Shown here: positions 26,828 through 36,238 of the stretch, in pieces
How the letters are laid out: every line of letters starts with the position of its first letter
How positions within the stretch are numbered: the first letter of the stretch is position 1
Assembly: GCA_030697685.1 (NCBI GenBank)
Contig: JAUYPF010000008.1
Span: 1 to 41,746 of the forward strand
From: a bacterium
GTDB lineage: Archaea > Nanobdellota > Nanobdellia > SCGC-AAA011-G17 > GW2011-AR17
Reading direction: 5' to 3'
DNA length: 41,746 nucleotides
Made by a program: the position numbers and the translations under genes
The notes under the pieces: generated by a model
The model's input: only the letters and a program-made list of their open reading frames with translations
Told to the model about the DNA's origin: nothing
Databases searched by the model: none

Positions 26828-28384
26828 ATGGGAAGTCCATTAGTGAATCTCACAACAAAGCTTATTTCTTTAACAAAAAAGCAATTAGAAATAATTCAAG
26901 ATTTTGATGTTCGTTTTGAATCTTTTCAAAAGCACAATGAAATTGCAAATTTGTTTATAGAAACTGGAGAAAAGCTTATTAGAAATACAAACCAAAAGTT
27001 ATACGAACAATTTTCAGAACAAAAAAAGTTATTAGAAAAAGAAATTACATTTTCTCTTCGTTTTTTATCCCAAGAAGAAGCAGAAGAGGGGAAAGAGAGT
27101 GAACTTTTAAGTGAAGAGAAAGAAGCAGATAAAGCCGTATTACAAATTTTAGAAACAGAAAGTGCAGAACTTTGGAGAAATTTAAAACTTCTTCGTGAAG
27201 GGGAAGTTAAGTATGCTCTAGAAGAATTCTTAGAGGAGTTAGGAAGAGAAAAGGAAGAGCTTGTAAAAGAACAAAAAATAAATAATTATATTGAAACTTT
27301 ATTAAAAGGACTAGCAGCAATAATTGAAGAAGAACAGAGAGAGCTCGAGTTGGAGTTAAGTTTACTTCAGCAGAAATGTACTTTTTCTTATTCTGAATTT
27401 AACGAATTTAAGAAAGCAGAGCTTAGTACTACCCTAGAAATGTTAGATAAAAATATAAAGAATCTAGAAAATCTCTTAAAAAGAGAACAAGGAAGATTCA
27501 TTAATCCCTATAAAGTATTTACTAACCAAAAATATATTGTAACAAAAAAGATTCTTAATTTTGCAAAGAAAGGAGTTATTACAAGAGCAATGGTAAAAGA
27601 AGATTTACGATCCTTGAATCCTATACAAGCACAAGAGTATTTAGAGCAATTACTAAAACATTATGAACAATTTGAGCAAGCTTCTGTAAAATATTTTTAT
27701 CGTTTCAAACATTTTTTTTATGTGAAATCAAAAGGAATAGAAGCAAAAGAAAAAGCTTTGAATACAGCAACAGTTGCGAACTTACGAAGACAAGCAAAAT
27801 ATGATCCTTTAACACAAGTAGCAAATAGAAGACTTGCAAATGAGATACTTGCAGAAAGAATTTGGTTAGCTTTGAAGCAAGGTGGGAGAATTTCAATATT
27901 CTTAATTGATGTTGATTATTTTAAAAAAATAAATGATGAATATGGCCATCGAGCAGGGGATATTGTGCTTGTACAACTTGCATCTATATTAAATTCTTTT
28001 TTTGCACCTCCACATGATTTAGTATCTAGGTGGGGTGGCGAAGAATTTCTAGTTATTTTTGCTCCAACAACACTTCCAGAAGAAGCTGAACAGCATGCAG
28101 AGAAAATACGAGGAATTTTAGGAAAAGAAATAAAAGAGAGTATAAGTAAACATCCTGAAGAAGATATAGGAATAGCAGATTTAAAAAAGGATGTACAAAG
28201 TGGGAAAAAACTTATTACAATTAGTGGTGGAGTTGCTTCTATAGATCTAAAGCCAAAAAGATTCCCAGAAAAAGAAGATACACAAAAAATTATGGCTATG
28301 CTTACACAAGCGGCTGATGATAAATTATATGAAGCAAAAAGAAGTGGAAGAAATGCAATTCACTCTGTAAGATTAGAAGCTTAA
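26828..28384 (+). CDS. GGDEF-domain protein (putative diguanylate cyclase) with coiled-coil N-terminus
   Basis: YDPLTQVANRR, FLIDVDYFKKINDEYGHRAGD, VSRWGGEEFLVIFAPTT; long charged alpha-helical N-terminal region. Confidence 0.9.
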   Translation: MGSPLVNLTTKLISLTKKQLEIIQDFDVRFESFQKHNEIANLFIETGEKLIRNTNQKLYEQFSEQKKLLEKEITFSLRFLSQEEAEEGKESELLSEEKEADKAVLQILETESAELWRNLKLLREGEVKYALEEFLEELGREKEELVKEQKINNYIETLLKGLAAIIEEEQRELELELSLLQQKCTFSYSEFNEFKKAELSTTLEMLDKNIKNLENLLKREQGRFINPYKVFTNQKYIVTKKILNFAKKGVITRAMVKEDLRSLNPIQAQEYLEQLLKHYEQFEQASVKYFYRFKHFFYVKSKGIEAKEKALNTATVANLRRQAKYDPLTQVANRRLANEILAERIWLALKQGGRISIFLIDVDYFKKINDEYGHRAGDIVLVQLASILNSFFAPPHDLVSRWGGEEFLVIFAPTTLPEEAEQHAEKIRGILGKEIKESISKHPEEDIGIADLKKDVQSGKKLITISGGVASIDLKPKRFPEKEDTQKIMAMLTQAADDKLYEAKRSGRNAIHSVRLEA

Positions 28385-28426
28385 GAGACCAAAAAGTTTA
28401 AGTATTCTTTTTTCTTTAATTTTTAG

Positions 28427-29533
28427 ATGGTTACAGTAACACCTTGGGAAGTGAAAGGAAATATTGATTATGAAAAACTAATAAAAGAGTTTGGTCTTCA
28501 AGAATTTAAAGAATTTCCAAAGGAATGTAATACTCTTCCGTTATTTAGGAGAGGCATTATTTTTGCTCATAGAGATTTTGGAAGAATTTCTGAGGCAATA
28601 GAGAATAAGAAAAAATTTGTGGTCATGACTGGTTTAATGCCATCTGGAAAATTTCATTTTGGTCATAAGATGGTTGCAGAACAATTGGTTTTATATCAAT
28701 CATTGGGCGCAAAAATTTATTTAACTGTAGCAGATTTAGAAGCATACAATTCAAGAATACCAGATATGAAAGCTTTACAACAAACTGCGATAGAAGAATA
28801 TCTGACAAATTATTTAGCCTTGGGATTAGATTTAAAAAAATGTGATTTTTATTTTCAATCAAAAAGATCAAAAGATGGGAAAAAATCAAATGCATATTAT
28901 TCCTTAGCAAATATGTTTGCAAGGCATATTACTTTTAATGAATTCAAAGCAATTTATGGGGAAATTACTCCTGGAAAAATGACTTCAGCATTATTACAAG
29001 CTGCAGATATGCTGCATCCACAGCTTCCAGAGTTTGAAGGAAAAGCACAGCCAGTACTTGTGCCTGTAGGAGCAGATCAGGATCCACATTTGCGATTAGG
29101 GCGTGATGCATCCCAAAGAATAAAAGAATATAACTTTGTACAATTAAGTTCTACTTATCATAAATTTCTTCCTGGTCTTGGAGGAGGAAAAATGTCTTCT
29201 TCAGATCCAACATCTTATATTGCATTAAGCGATTCTCCAGAAGATGCTGCACATAAAATAAAAAAATATGCTTTTTCTGGTGGTCAAGCAACATTGGAGG
29301 AACATAGAAAAAAAGGTGGAAATCCTGATGTTGATGTTTCTTTCCAAATCTTACGATATGGTTTAGAACCAGATGATAAAAAACTTCAGAAGATATCTGA
29401 TGAATACAAATCTGGAAAATTATTAACAGGTGAACTAAAAGCAATAACTATAGAAAAAATCACATACTTCTTGAAAGAACATCAAAAGAGAAGAGAGAAA
29501 GCAAAGAAACAAGTAGACAAGTTTTTATTTTAA
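28427..29533 (+). CDS. trpS: Tryptophanyl-tRNA synthetase
   Basis: GLMPSGKFHFGHKMV (HIGH-like), GADQDPHLRLGRD, GGKMSSSDPTSYI. Confidence 0.92.
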   Translation: MVTVTPWEVKGNIDYEKLIKEFGLQEFKEFPKECNTLPLFRRGIIFAHRDFGRISEAIENKKKFVVMTGLMPSGKFHFGHKMVAEQLVLYQSLGAKIYLTVADLEAYNSRIPDMKALQQTAIEEYLTNYLALGLDLKKCDFYFQSKRSKDGKKSNAYYSLANMFARHITFNEFKAIYGEITPGKMTSALLQAADMLHPQLPEFEGKAQPVLVPVGADQDPHLRLGRDASQRIKEYNFVQLSSTYHKFLPGLGGGKMSSSDPTSYIALSDSPEDAAHKIKKYAFSGGQATLEEHRKKGGNPDVDVSFQILRYGLEPDDKKLQKISDEYKSGKLLTGELKAITIEKITYFLKEHQKRREKAKKQVDKFLF

Positions 29534-29534
29534 A

Positions 29535-29885
29535 ATGGATTGGAAAACAAAAAAGAATTTAGAAAATAAGCTAGGTACTTGTGCACTTCTTTTTATTCTT
29601 GGCATAGGAGCAAATAGTTGCATATACAAGCCTATACAAGCATATATTGGCCTAACAGAATCTTTTAAAGAAGTATTTGATTTTAATAACAGAAAGATTA
29701 CAGACATTAATAATGATAGCTTTCTTTCTAAAGAAGAAGGAATAATAAGAAATAGAATTTACGAAGAGTGTAAGAGTACTTTGTATATAATAGGATTTGC
29801 ATATAGTTTTCCTACGAAAAGTTTAATTAATGAGAGTGAAAGAATTCTTGCTTGTGTAGAGGAAGAATATAAAAAGTTAAAATAA
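29535..29885 (+). CDS. Small membrane protein with one EF-hand-like loop
   Basis: Hydrophobic N-terminus (TCALLFILGIGANSCI); DINNDSFLSKEE fits DxNxDxxLxxxE. Confidence 0.5.
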   Translation: MDWKTKKNLENKLGTCALLFILGIGANSCIYKPIQAYIGLTESFKEVFDFNNRKITDINNDSFLSKEEGIIRNRIYEECKSTLYIIGFAYSFPTKSLINESERILACVEEEYKKLK

Positions 29886-30554
29886 TTCCTTCACTTTACC
29901 AAATGCGTAGACAGTATCAGAAACAATAAAAACTTCAAATTGATTCAAGTTCTGTTGAAGGTAAGGAGATAATCTTTCACTTCTGATAACATCTGTCCCT
30001 TCAGTAGCTAAATTACAAGAAGGCATTGCAATAAGAATAGATTTTTTATATTTCCCTTTCAAGAAGCATTTAAATTTCTCAATGCGTATTCCCTCTTTCA
30101 AACCAATGGCGCAATGTTCATGACCAATAATAATTATTTTTGCTTCTTCTTTGAGAAGAGCATCCCCATGTGCAATAAGTACATCTCCTAATTTCAAAAA
30201 AGGAAGAATTTTGATTTTCAATACAAAAGGAAGAATGGGATCATGATTTCCTTTAATCACAATAACATTTTTTCCTTCAAGTATACGAAAAAGTTCATCA
30301 GTTCCTTGCCATTCACTGGAACTCATACCAGCAAATTCATGTTTCAGGTCTCCGTTAATAACAACAGTATCTACATGATCTAGCATTTTTTTTAAACGTT
30401 CAAAGAATTCTCTTAAGTACACTCTTGGGATAAGCACGCCTTGCCTGTTTAATGCTTCTTCAAATCCAATATGAATATCACTAATAATAAGAGTTTTTTC
30501 TTTGATAAGATACAAACCTAAATCTCGAATTTTAATATTATCGTGGATAAGCAT
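29877..30554 (-). CDS. Metallophosphoesterase (archaeal phosphoesterase, TIGR00024/SbcD-related)
   Basis: TLIISDIHIGFEEAL, VINGDLKHEF, VIKGNHDPIL, VLIAHGD, IIGHEH. Confidence 0.88.
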   Translation of the reverse strand: MLIHDNIKIRDLGLYLIKEKTLIISDIHIGFEEALNRQGVLIPRVYLREFFERLKKMLDHVDTVVINGDLKHEFAGMSSSEWQGTDELFRILEGKNVIVIKGNHDPILPFVLKIKILPFLKLGDVLIAHGDALLKEEAKIIIIGHEHCAIGLKEGIRIEKFKCFLKGKYKKSILIAMPSCNLATEGTDVIRSERLSPYLQQNLNQFEVFIVSDTVYAFGKVKELF

Positions 30555-30605
30555 AGAGAAAAAAATATCTAAAAGTATTTAAAAGTCCTTTGCTTTTACA
30601 TAAAT

Positions 30606-31256
30606 ATGCCTTTAGAAGAGAAGATTCAGCATTGCATAACAAAAATAGAAGAAGTAAAACTCCTCTTAAAAATAAAAAAAGATTTTAAAGAACTTAAAGC
30701 AAGGATGTATGAGTTGCTAGCTATTTTTTCAGAAATTTATGAACAAACAAATATTGAAAATCCTAATCTTGCAAGGTTAATTGAATGGCCACTATCTCAA
30801 GAAATAAACTCTTACTTTCAGAAAGAAATTTCCCCTTTAACTGAAAAGGAAGTAAATTCTAATAAAGAAATTTATTTTCCTCTGTTTGAAGATGATCTCA
30901 TCCCAAGATTAGAGATTATGAAAAAGGCATATACAAAACTAAAAGAAGTAATATCTGAAGCAAAAATCGAAATATTTTATGATAGCAAATATATAAAAGA
31001 GAAAAAAGATTTTCCTGCACAGCAAGCCCTCATTAACAAAGTAGAAAATGAGATTATACAATATCTCAAAAAAGGAGGAAAATTAAGAAAGAATACATTA
31101 ACCATCACAGATAGAACAAATATAAAACTTCTCCATGCACACGTTCCAGCACCATTAGACGATTATAGGATACAATACCTATATGAGAAAGAAAAGAAAC
31201 AGATAACATTCTTAAGATTCGCAAGGGGAAAAGACTTAGGTTATTCCAATCATTGA
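30606..31256 (+). CDS. Hypothetical protein, helical N-terminus plus possible RelE-like C-terminus
   Basis: C-terminal APLDDYRIQYLYEKEKKQITFLRFARGKDLGYS resembles the 'gdYRI.Y....i.il..GhR' strand pattern of RelE-type folds; by eye only. Confidence 0.5.
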   Translation: MPLEEKIQHCITKIEEVKLLLKIKKDFKELKARMYELLAIFSEIYEQTNIENPNLARLIEWPLSQEINSYFQKEISPLTEKEVNSNKEIYFPLFEDDLIPRLEIMKKAYTKLKEVISEAKIEIFYDSKYIKEKKDFPAQQALINKVENEIIQYLKKGGKLRKNTLTITDRTNIKLLHAHVPAPLDDYRIQYLYEKEKKQITFLRFARGKDLGYSNH

Positions 31257-31594
31257 GTAAAATAAGCCTTAAGCATTTCAACCAAATCAGGAACATATTC
31301 TTTGGTGTTTCTTTTGACTATAGCTATCTTGTTGGCTTCACTTCTTTCTATTTCACTAAGTTCCGGGATGGGAGTGCTTGTAAGGTTATAACTAAAAGAT
31401 TGTACAAAGAAATTGTTTGGGTAGATTTGACAAAGTTGATGGAATTTATGCCTTGCTTCAAGGGGTCTATGGGTAGAGAATATAACACTTTTCCGGCGTA
31501 TAGAAAAATTTTCTTCATTCCCAGGATAAGTCAAGCTATCTCCTTGCAAAACATAATTCTCTAGTCCAACGCGCTGAATAAGGTCTTCAAACAT
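31250..31594 (-). CDS. Hypothetical protein downstream of Lhr-like helicase
   Basis: 114 aa; TATA-like ggtttataaatagg about 26 nt before ATG 31594. Confidence 0.5.
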   Translation of the reverse strand: MFEDLIQRVGLENYVLQGDSLTYPGNEENFSIRRKSVIFSTHRPLEARHKFHQLCQIYPNNFFVQSFSYNLTSTPIPELSEIERSEANKIAIVKRNTKEYVPDLVEMLKAYFTQ

Positions 31595-31625
31595 AGTATT
31601 TTTGCAAAGAAGCCTATTTATAAAC

Positions 31626-34238
31626 CTATCGAGAGCTTTTCAAAGCAATCTTCGCCTTGACCATCTGGTGCATTCTCTGCAAAAACTGCTGCCTGTCTTC
31701 CATGCGCAAAATATCAGAGTATCCCTGCATAACAAGATTCAAAGCAAAAGGGCTAGGAATAAAAGTATGTATTTCTTCAATCTTAATCTTCTTCTCTTCA
31801 ATACTTTGCAATACTTCTAAAGCAGAATCATAATCCATGAGATCTTCAAGCACTTCTCTTCGTGTTTCTCGCAGGATAAAGAAATTTTCAGAGATTCTTC
31901 GCACTGCATTAAGAAGAATCATAGAACTCACTTGTTGTCTTCCTACTCTCCTTTTTATTCCACCATACGTTCGTAAAATCATCAACGCTCGTCCAGCACA
32001 GTGCCTAAATCTTCGCTTGAGAATCTCAGATTTATCTACTGCAAGCTCTAATACTTTTCGCAGCTCTTTACTTTTCAGCATAGAGAATGCCTTAGAAACA
32101 TTCACATTTCGATCATACGAAATATAAAATCCATTATCACTAATACCTAATTCAACATCTTTATGCTGTGCGCGAGAAATCGCAAAAGCAACAGCACGAG
32201 AAAGCACATCATTCACTCGCCTTCCATAGAGTGCATGGAACACAACATAATTCTTCATATTTTCATCACGGTAATGCTCAATCAATAATTTTTTAGAACT
32301 AGGCATGCCAATATAATCATATTGATCCTTACAATAATTATACAATGCATCCGCAGCAACTTTATCCACATAAAGATACTCATGAATAAAATGGAGAACT
32401 TCTTTTTTGTCTTTCTTTTTCTTGAACTGATTTTCAATAAGCTCTCGAAAGTTTCCAATACCATTCGCAAGATCATATGATAATGGTAGTCGATCAGAAT
32501 ACCACGATGGTACGGTTGGTTTTTTTCCAGGCATAGGAATAACTTGTGCCACCATCCCTCGTGCAAAACTAAATTGATAAGTATTTCCTCCTAAAACAAA
32601 GATATCCCCTCTGTCCAGTTTTTCAAGGAAAGCCTCATCAATCATTCCAATCTTATTTCCTCGTTGGTCTTTGACAAGAACTCCTTGATGATCTGGAATA
32701 GTTCCAATGTTTGTCATATAAATAACTCTAGACATACGCCCTTTCTTTCCGACTTTTCCCTCTTCCTTATTCCACCAAATACGTGCATAAATATACCTCT
32801 CTTCAAGAGAAATAAAATTCCCAGCAAGATAATCAAGCACTTCTTCAAAATCTTTTTTTGTAAGATCTCGATAGCAATAGGAGCTCTTCACAACAGTATA
32901 CATCTCTTTAACATCCCACACTCCTTCAAGCGCCATTCCAAAAAGTTGCTGTGCAAGAACATCAAGACAATTCGTAGGGATATGAATTCTATCTATCTTT
33001 TTTTCTTTTGCAAACTTTAACATGACTGCACATTCAACAAGATCATCTCTGTCCTGCACGAGAATTTTTCCTTTAGTAATACCACTAAGCTGGTGGTTTG
33101 ACCGCCCTATTCTCTGAAGCAATCGAGAAACAGACTTAGGGCTTCCTAAACAGATGACAAGATCAATAGATCCTATATCCAATCCTAACTCTAAACTTGT
33201 TGAAGTCGCAACACAACGTAGTTTTCCTGCACGCAAATCATTTTCTAATTTTAGTCGATGTTCTTTAGAAAGAGATCCATGGTGTGCTCCAATCAAATCT
33301 GTTTTTTCTTTTGTTTCTTCATCCAATGCTACATACTTATGTGGGAACTTTTCTTTGAGGTGGTGTACAACTCTCTCAGTAGCTGCTCTTGTATTGGTAA
33401 AAATCAAAGTAGTTTTATGTTCTTGAATAAGCTGATCTAAAAGATTATAAGTTGCTTTTTCAATCTCTGAATAACTTTCATTCACAAAATCTTCTACTGG
33501 GGAAATAACTTGAATATCATTTTTTTTCAAATATTGTACATCTATGATTTTACAATCTCTCTCATTTCCAACAAGATACTGTGCGACAGTTTCTAATGGA
33601 TAAACAGTGGCGGATAAACCAATTCGGCACATTCCAGGAGATAATCTTTGTAATCTCTCTAAGCTCAGAGAAAGGTGTACTCCCCTTTTACTATCACCAA
33701 TTGCATGAATTTCATCAGAAATAATCCACTCTACCTGCTTCAGATGTTCACAGAACTTTATCGAAGAAAGAAGAAGTGCTAATGTCTCAGGAGTTGTGAT
33801 AAGAATATGCGGAACTTTTTTAAGCATTTTTTGTTTTTCCGTGGGAGTTGTATCTCCTGTTCGAACAGCAACACGAATACCAAATTTTTTCCCTGCAATT
33901 TTTTCCATTTCTTCTAGTGGCCCTAAAAGATTTTTTTCAATGTCATTATTGAGTGCTTTGAGCGGCGAAATATAGACTGCATAGATTTTCTCTTGAAGAA
34001 TTCCTTTTTCAGAACAGTCAACAAGTGCATTAAGAATGGATATAAATGCTGTGAGAGTTTTTGTTGCTCCTGTGGGAGCCGACACAAGAATATTATTTCG
34101 TGCATGAACTTCACTGACTCCATACAATTGTGGGAGTGAGAACTCTTGAAATCGTGAAAAGAACCATTGCTTCACAATAGGATGCAAAAGCCCTTCAACA
34201 TCTTTTTTAGTATCTGCTTTTTCTTTAAATGTAATCAT
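31626..34238 (-). CDS. Lhr-like superfamily 2 helicase
   Basis: SAPTGATKTLTAF, DEIHAIGDSKRGVHLSLSLERLQ, GLSATV, TNTRAATERVVHHL, CVATSTSLELGLDIGSIDLVI, RLLQRIGRSNHQ. Confidence 0.9.
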   Translation of the reverse strand: MITFKEKADTKKDVEGLLHPIVKQWFFSRFQEFSLPQLYGVSEVHARNNILVSAPTGATKTLTAFISILNALVDCSEKGILQEKIYAVYISPLKALNNDIEKNLLGPLEEMEKIAGKKFGIRVAVRTGDTTPTEKQKMLKKVPHILITTPETLALLLSSIKFCEHLKQVEWIISDEIHAIGDSKRGVHLSLSLERLQRLSPGMCRIGLSATVYPLETVAQYLVGNERDCKIIDVQYLKKNDIQVISPVEDFVNESYSEIEKATYNLLDQLIQEHKTTLIFTNTRAATERVVHHLKEKFPHKYVALDEETKEKTDLIGAHHGSLSKEHRLKLENDLRAGKLRCVATSTSLELGLDIGSIDLVICLGSPKSVSRLLQRIGRSNHQLSGITKGKILVQDRDDLVECAVMLKFAKEKKIDRIHIPTNCLDVLAQQLFGMALEGVWDVKEMYTVVKSSYCYRDLTKKDFEEVLDYLAGNFISLEERYIYARIWWNKEEGKVGKKGRMSRVIYMTNIGTIPDHQGVLVKDQRGNKIGMIDEAFLEKLDRGDIFVLGGNTYQFSFARGMVAQVIPMPGKKPTVPSWYSDRLPLSYDLANGIGNFRELIENQFKKKKDKKEVLHFIHEYLYVDKVAADALYNYCKDQYDYIGMPSSKKLLIEHYRDENMKNYVVFHALYGRRVNDVLSRAVAFAISRAQHKDVELGISDNGFYISYDRNVNVSKAFSMLKSKELRKVLELAVDKSEILKRRFRHCAGRALMILRTYGGIKRRVGRQQVSSMILLNAVRRISENFFILRETRREVLEDLMDYDSALEVLQSIEEKKIKIEEIHTFIPSPFALNLVMQGYSDILRMEDRQQFLQRMHQMVKAKIALKSSR

Positions 34239-34398
34239 TTTATTATATCTCAGAACCCCTTCTTTTTAAGGCTCACGCGTCCATGCCTTGTCCAAATGGA
34301 TGCTCCAATATATACCTTATAAAGCTTTGCTAAGTCCCCTTGAGAGGAGAGTTTTTTTTAACCAAAATCTTATAAATAATTGAAGGGAAAAATAAACG

Positions 34399-34650
34399 AT
34401 GAGAATTAACGAAATTGTAGCAAAAGCATCTGAATCAAATGGTTTAGTGGGAAAGACTCTTTTTGGTTTAATTATTGGCTCTGAATATGGGGTTAATGTG
34501 AAAGATACAATTTTTACAGGCACATTTTATGGAATTGAAGACAGAAAATTAATTTTAAGATCAGGAACACAAAGAACAGAGACAACAATTACCTCTTATG
34601 AAAGAGCTGAAATATCTTTGGGTTCAAGACCTAAGTTTTACCCTCTTTAA
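34399..34650 (+). CDS. Small hypothetical protein, possibly Sm-like beta barrel
   Basis: 83 aa; TATA-like cttataaataatt about 28 nt upstream; KDTIFTGTFYGIEDRKLILRSG...AEISLG vaguely Sm-like. Confidence 0.45.
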   Translation: MRINEIVAKASESNGLVGKTLFGLIIGSEYGVNVKDTIFTGTFYGIEDRKLILRSGTQRTETTITSYERAEISLGSRPKFYPL

Positions 34651-35303
34651 TTCTTTTTCTTCAATGCAGAATACAAACGATCAAAGTATTCTTTTTTCAA
34701 GAAAGTATTTTTTTTCAAGTTTTCAAGAGTCTCTTCTAAATCAAGCACAGCCCAGTCATTTCCCTGTGTATGCTGATAGATAGCCTCATCAATAATAGCC
34801 TCCCAATTGAGTTTTTTTTCTTTTTCTACAATAATCTTAATATCCTCAAAATCCTTATCTCTATGGGTAATCCCTTTTAAAAAAAGAATATCCTCTTTTC
34901 CTAGAACATAAACAGTAAGAGTATATTTTTCAGATTTAAAATCATACCTCCCCCAAACTCGTTCCTTCATGCCATTGCTAAAAACAGTACGAAACACATT
35001 CCCTACAAAAAGATCAAATCGTTCATCACCTCGAGTATACATTTCAGGCTTTTTGGGATCCTTTTCTAAACGCTCAGGATAAATTGTTTTTAAGCTCATC
35101 TTTTGATAGTTCAAAGAAGTAATTGCATCAACAAATATTTTTTTATCTTGAATATTTTCAAAGAGAATATCAATGTCTTTTGTTGCAGCCTTATAACCAT
35201 AGTACATCATCGCATTTCCTCCAAATGCATAACACTGAACATCTTTCTTTAAATTTCGTGCAATCAATTGGAAGAGTGCATCTTGATCATCCTTCGTAAT
35301 CAT
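34647..35303 (-). CDS. Nucleotidyltransferase-fold protein (AbiEii-like toxin candidate)
   Basis: CYAFGGNAMMYYGYKAATKDIDILF; ATGA overlap with upstream wHTH gene. Confidence 0.7.
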   Translation of the reverse strand: MITKDDQDALFQLIARNLKKDVQCYAFGGNAMMYYGYKAATKDIDILFENIQDKKIFVDAITSLNYQKMSLKTIYPERLEKDPKKPEMYTRGDERFDLFVGNVFRTVFSNGMKERVWGRYDFKSEKYTLTVYVLGKEDILFLKGITHRDKDFEDIKIIVEKEKKLNWEAIIDEAIYQHTQGNDWAVLDLEETLENLKKNTFLKKEYFDRLYSALKKKN

Positions 35304-35923
35304 TGCATATCCTCCAGATCAGCTTTTGCTAAGGGTATGATCACATGCCATTTTTTTTGGATCTTTAAAAGTCTCTCATCGTTTGTTTGTAAGTGGGGGA
35401 GTATGACAATATATTTTTTCTTTTTTTTTCGAAGAAGACTATTATAGATATTTTCTGGCATCCTTCGTGTTCGAAGAACGACTCGTGCGGTATCATAAAG
35501 AGCCCCTATAACTGGTTCAAAGTGTTTTTCTTTTGCAAGTGCATGCAATCTCTTCCAGTTTGTAATATGGCCAAAGAGCCAGAGACTAGATTGGAGAAGA
35601 CGAAAGTCTTTTTCTTGAAGTGCATCAATAAGAGCATTTTCTGGTCCATATTTCCCATGAACAACATGAACAAAAGATGGTCGAAGCTTTATTTTAGAGT
35701 AGTGGTTAATAAGAGTAAACATCCCATTTTCCTGAGGGATAACTTTTTGTGAGATTTTATATATCCTCTTTTGTTTTCCCCCTCCCATTGTTTGTATATA
35801 CCCTTCTTTTTTGAGTTTACTAAGTGTATTCAAAACAGAGCCTCTACGAAGATGAAAATCCTCTACGAGAGTATCCAAGGTCTGTAGTCCTTCTGCTTTT
35901 CTTAAAAATTCTTCTTTATTCAT
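35300..35923 (-). CDS. wHTH regulator/antitoxin candidate (AbiEi-like arrangement)
   Basis: LVEDFHLRRGSVLNTLSKLKKEGYIQTMGGGKQKRIYKIS wHTH; start refined from 35941 to ATG 35923 with TATA (tatataaa on +) about 26 nt upstream. Confidence 0.65.
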   Translation of the reverse strand: MNKEEFLRKAEGLQTLDTLVEDFHLRRGSVLNTLSKLKKEGYIQTMGGGKQKRIYKISQKVIPQENGMFTLINHYSKIKLRPSFVHVVHGKYGPENALIDALQEKDFRLLQSSLWLFGHITNWKRLHALAKEKHFEPVIGALYDTARVVLRTRRMPENIYNSLLRKKKKKYIVILPHLQTNDERLLKIQKKWHVIIPLAKADLEDMQ

Positions 35924-36007
35924 ACAAGTTATGTATATCAACTAATATATAAACTTTCCTATCTATCTGTGATGTAAGTGGGCTATATAAAGATGTATAA
36001 GAAAAAA

Positions 36008-36238
36008 ATGATGAAATATATGAATTTCTTGAAGGCTGGCTTGCATATGCCTCTCATGCAAATACGAAAAAGGATTACAGACACATTTGAAAAACAATGC
36101 AATGAAGTAGGAACAAAAGAAGTAAATAGACTATTAAAATTTAATGTTCCAACGCCTTCATACCATAGTTTAGGAAGAAAGAATCTCTATCTCAAAGAAA
36201 TTTTGAGAGGCATTTCAGGAGTTATGATTCTACAATGA
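36008..36238 (+). CDS. Small hypothetical ORF
   Basis: ORF track 35978-36238; TATA-like gctatataaag at about 35982-35992 upstream of ATG 36008/36011. Confidence 0.35.
   Translation: MMKYMNFLKAGLHMPLMQIRKRITDTFEKQCNEVGTKEVNRLLKFNVPTPSYHSLGRKNLYLKEILRGISGVMILQ

Noticed and set aside
31253-31564. Plus-strand 103-aa ORF antisense to 31250-31594
   Set aside because: The minus-strand ORF has a well-placed TATA box and more protein-like composition.
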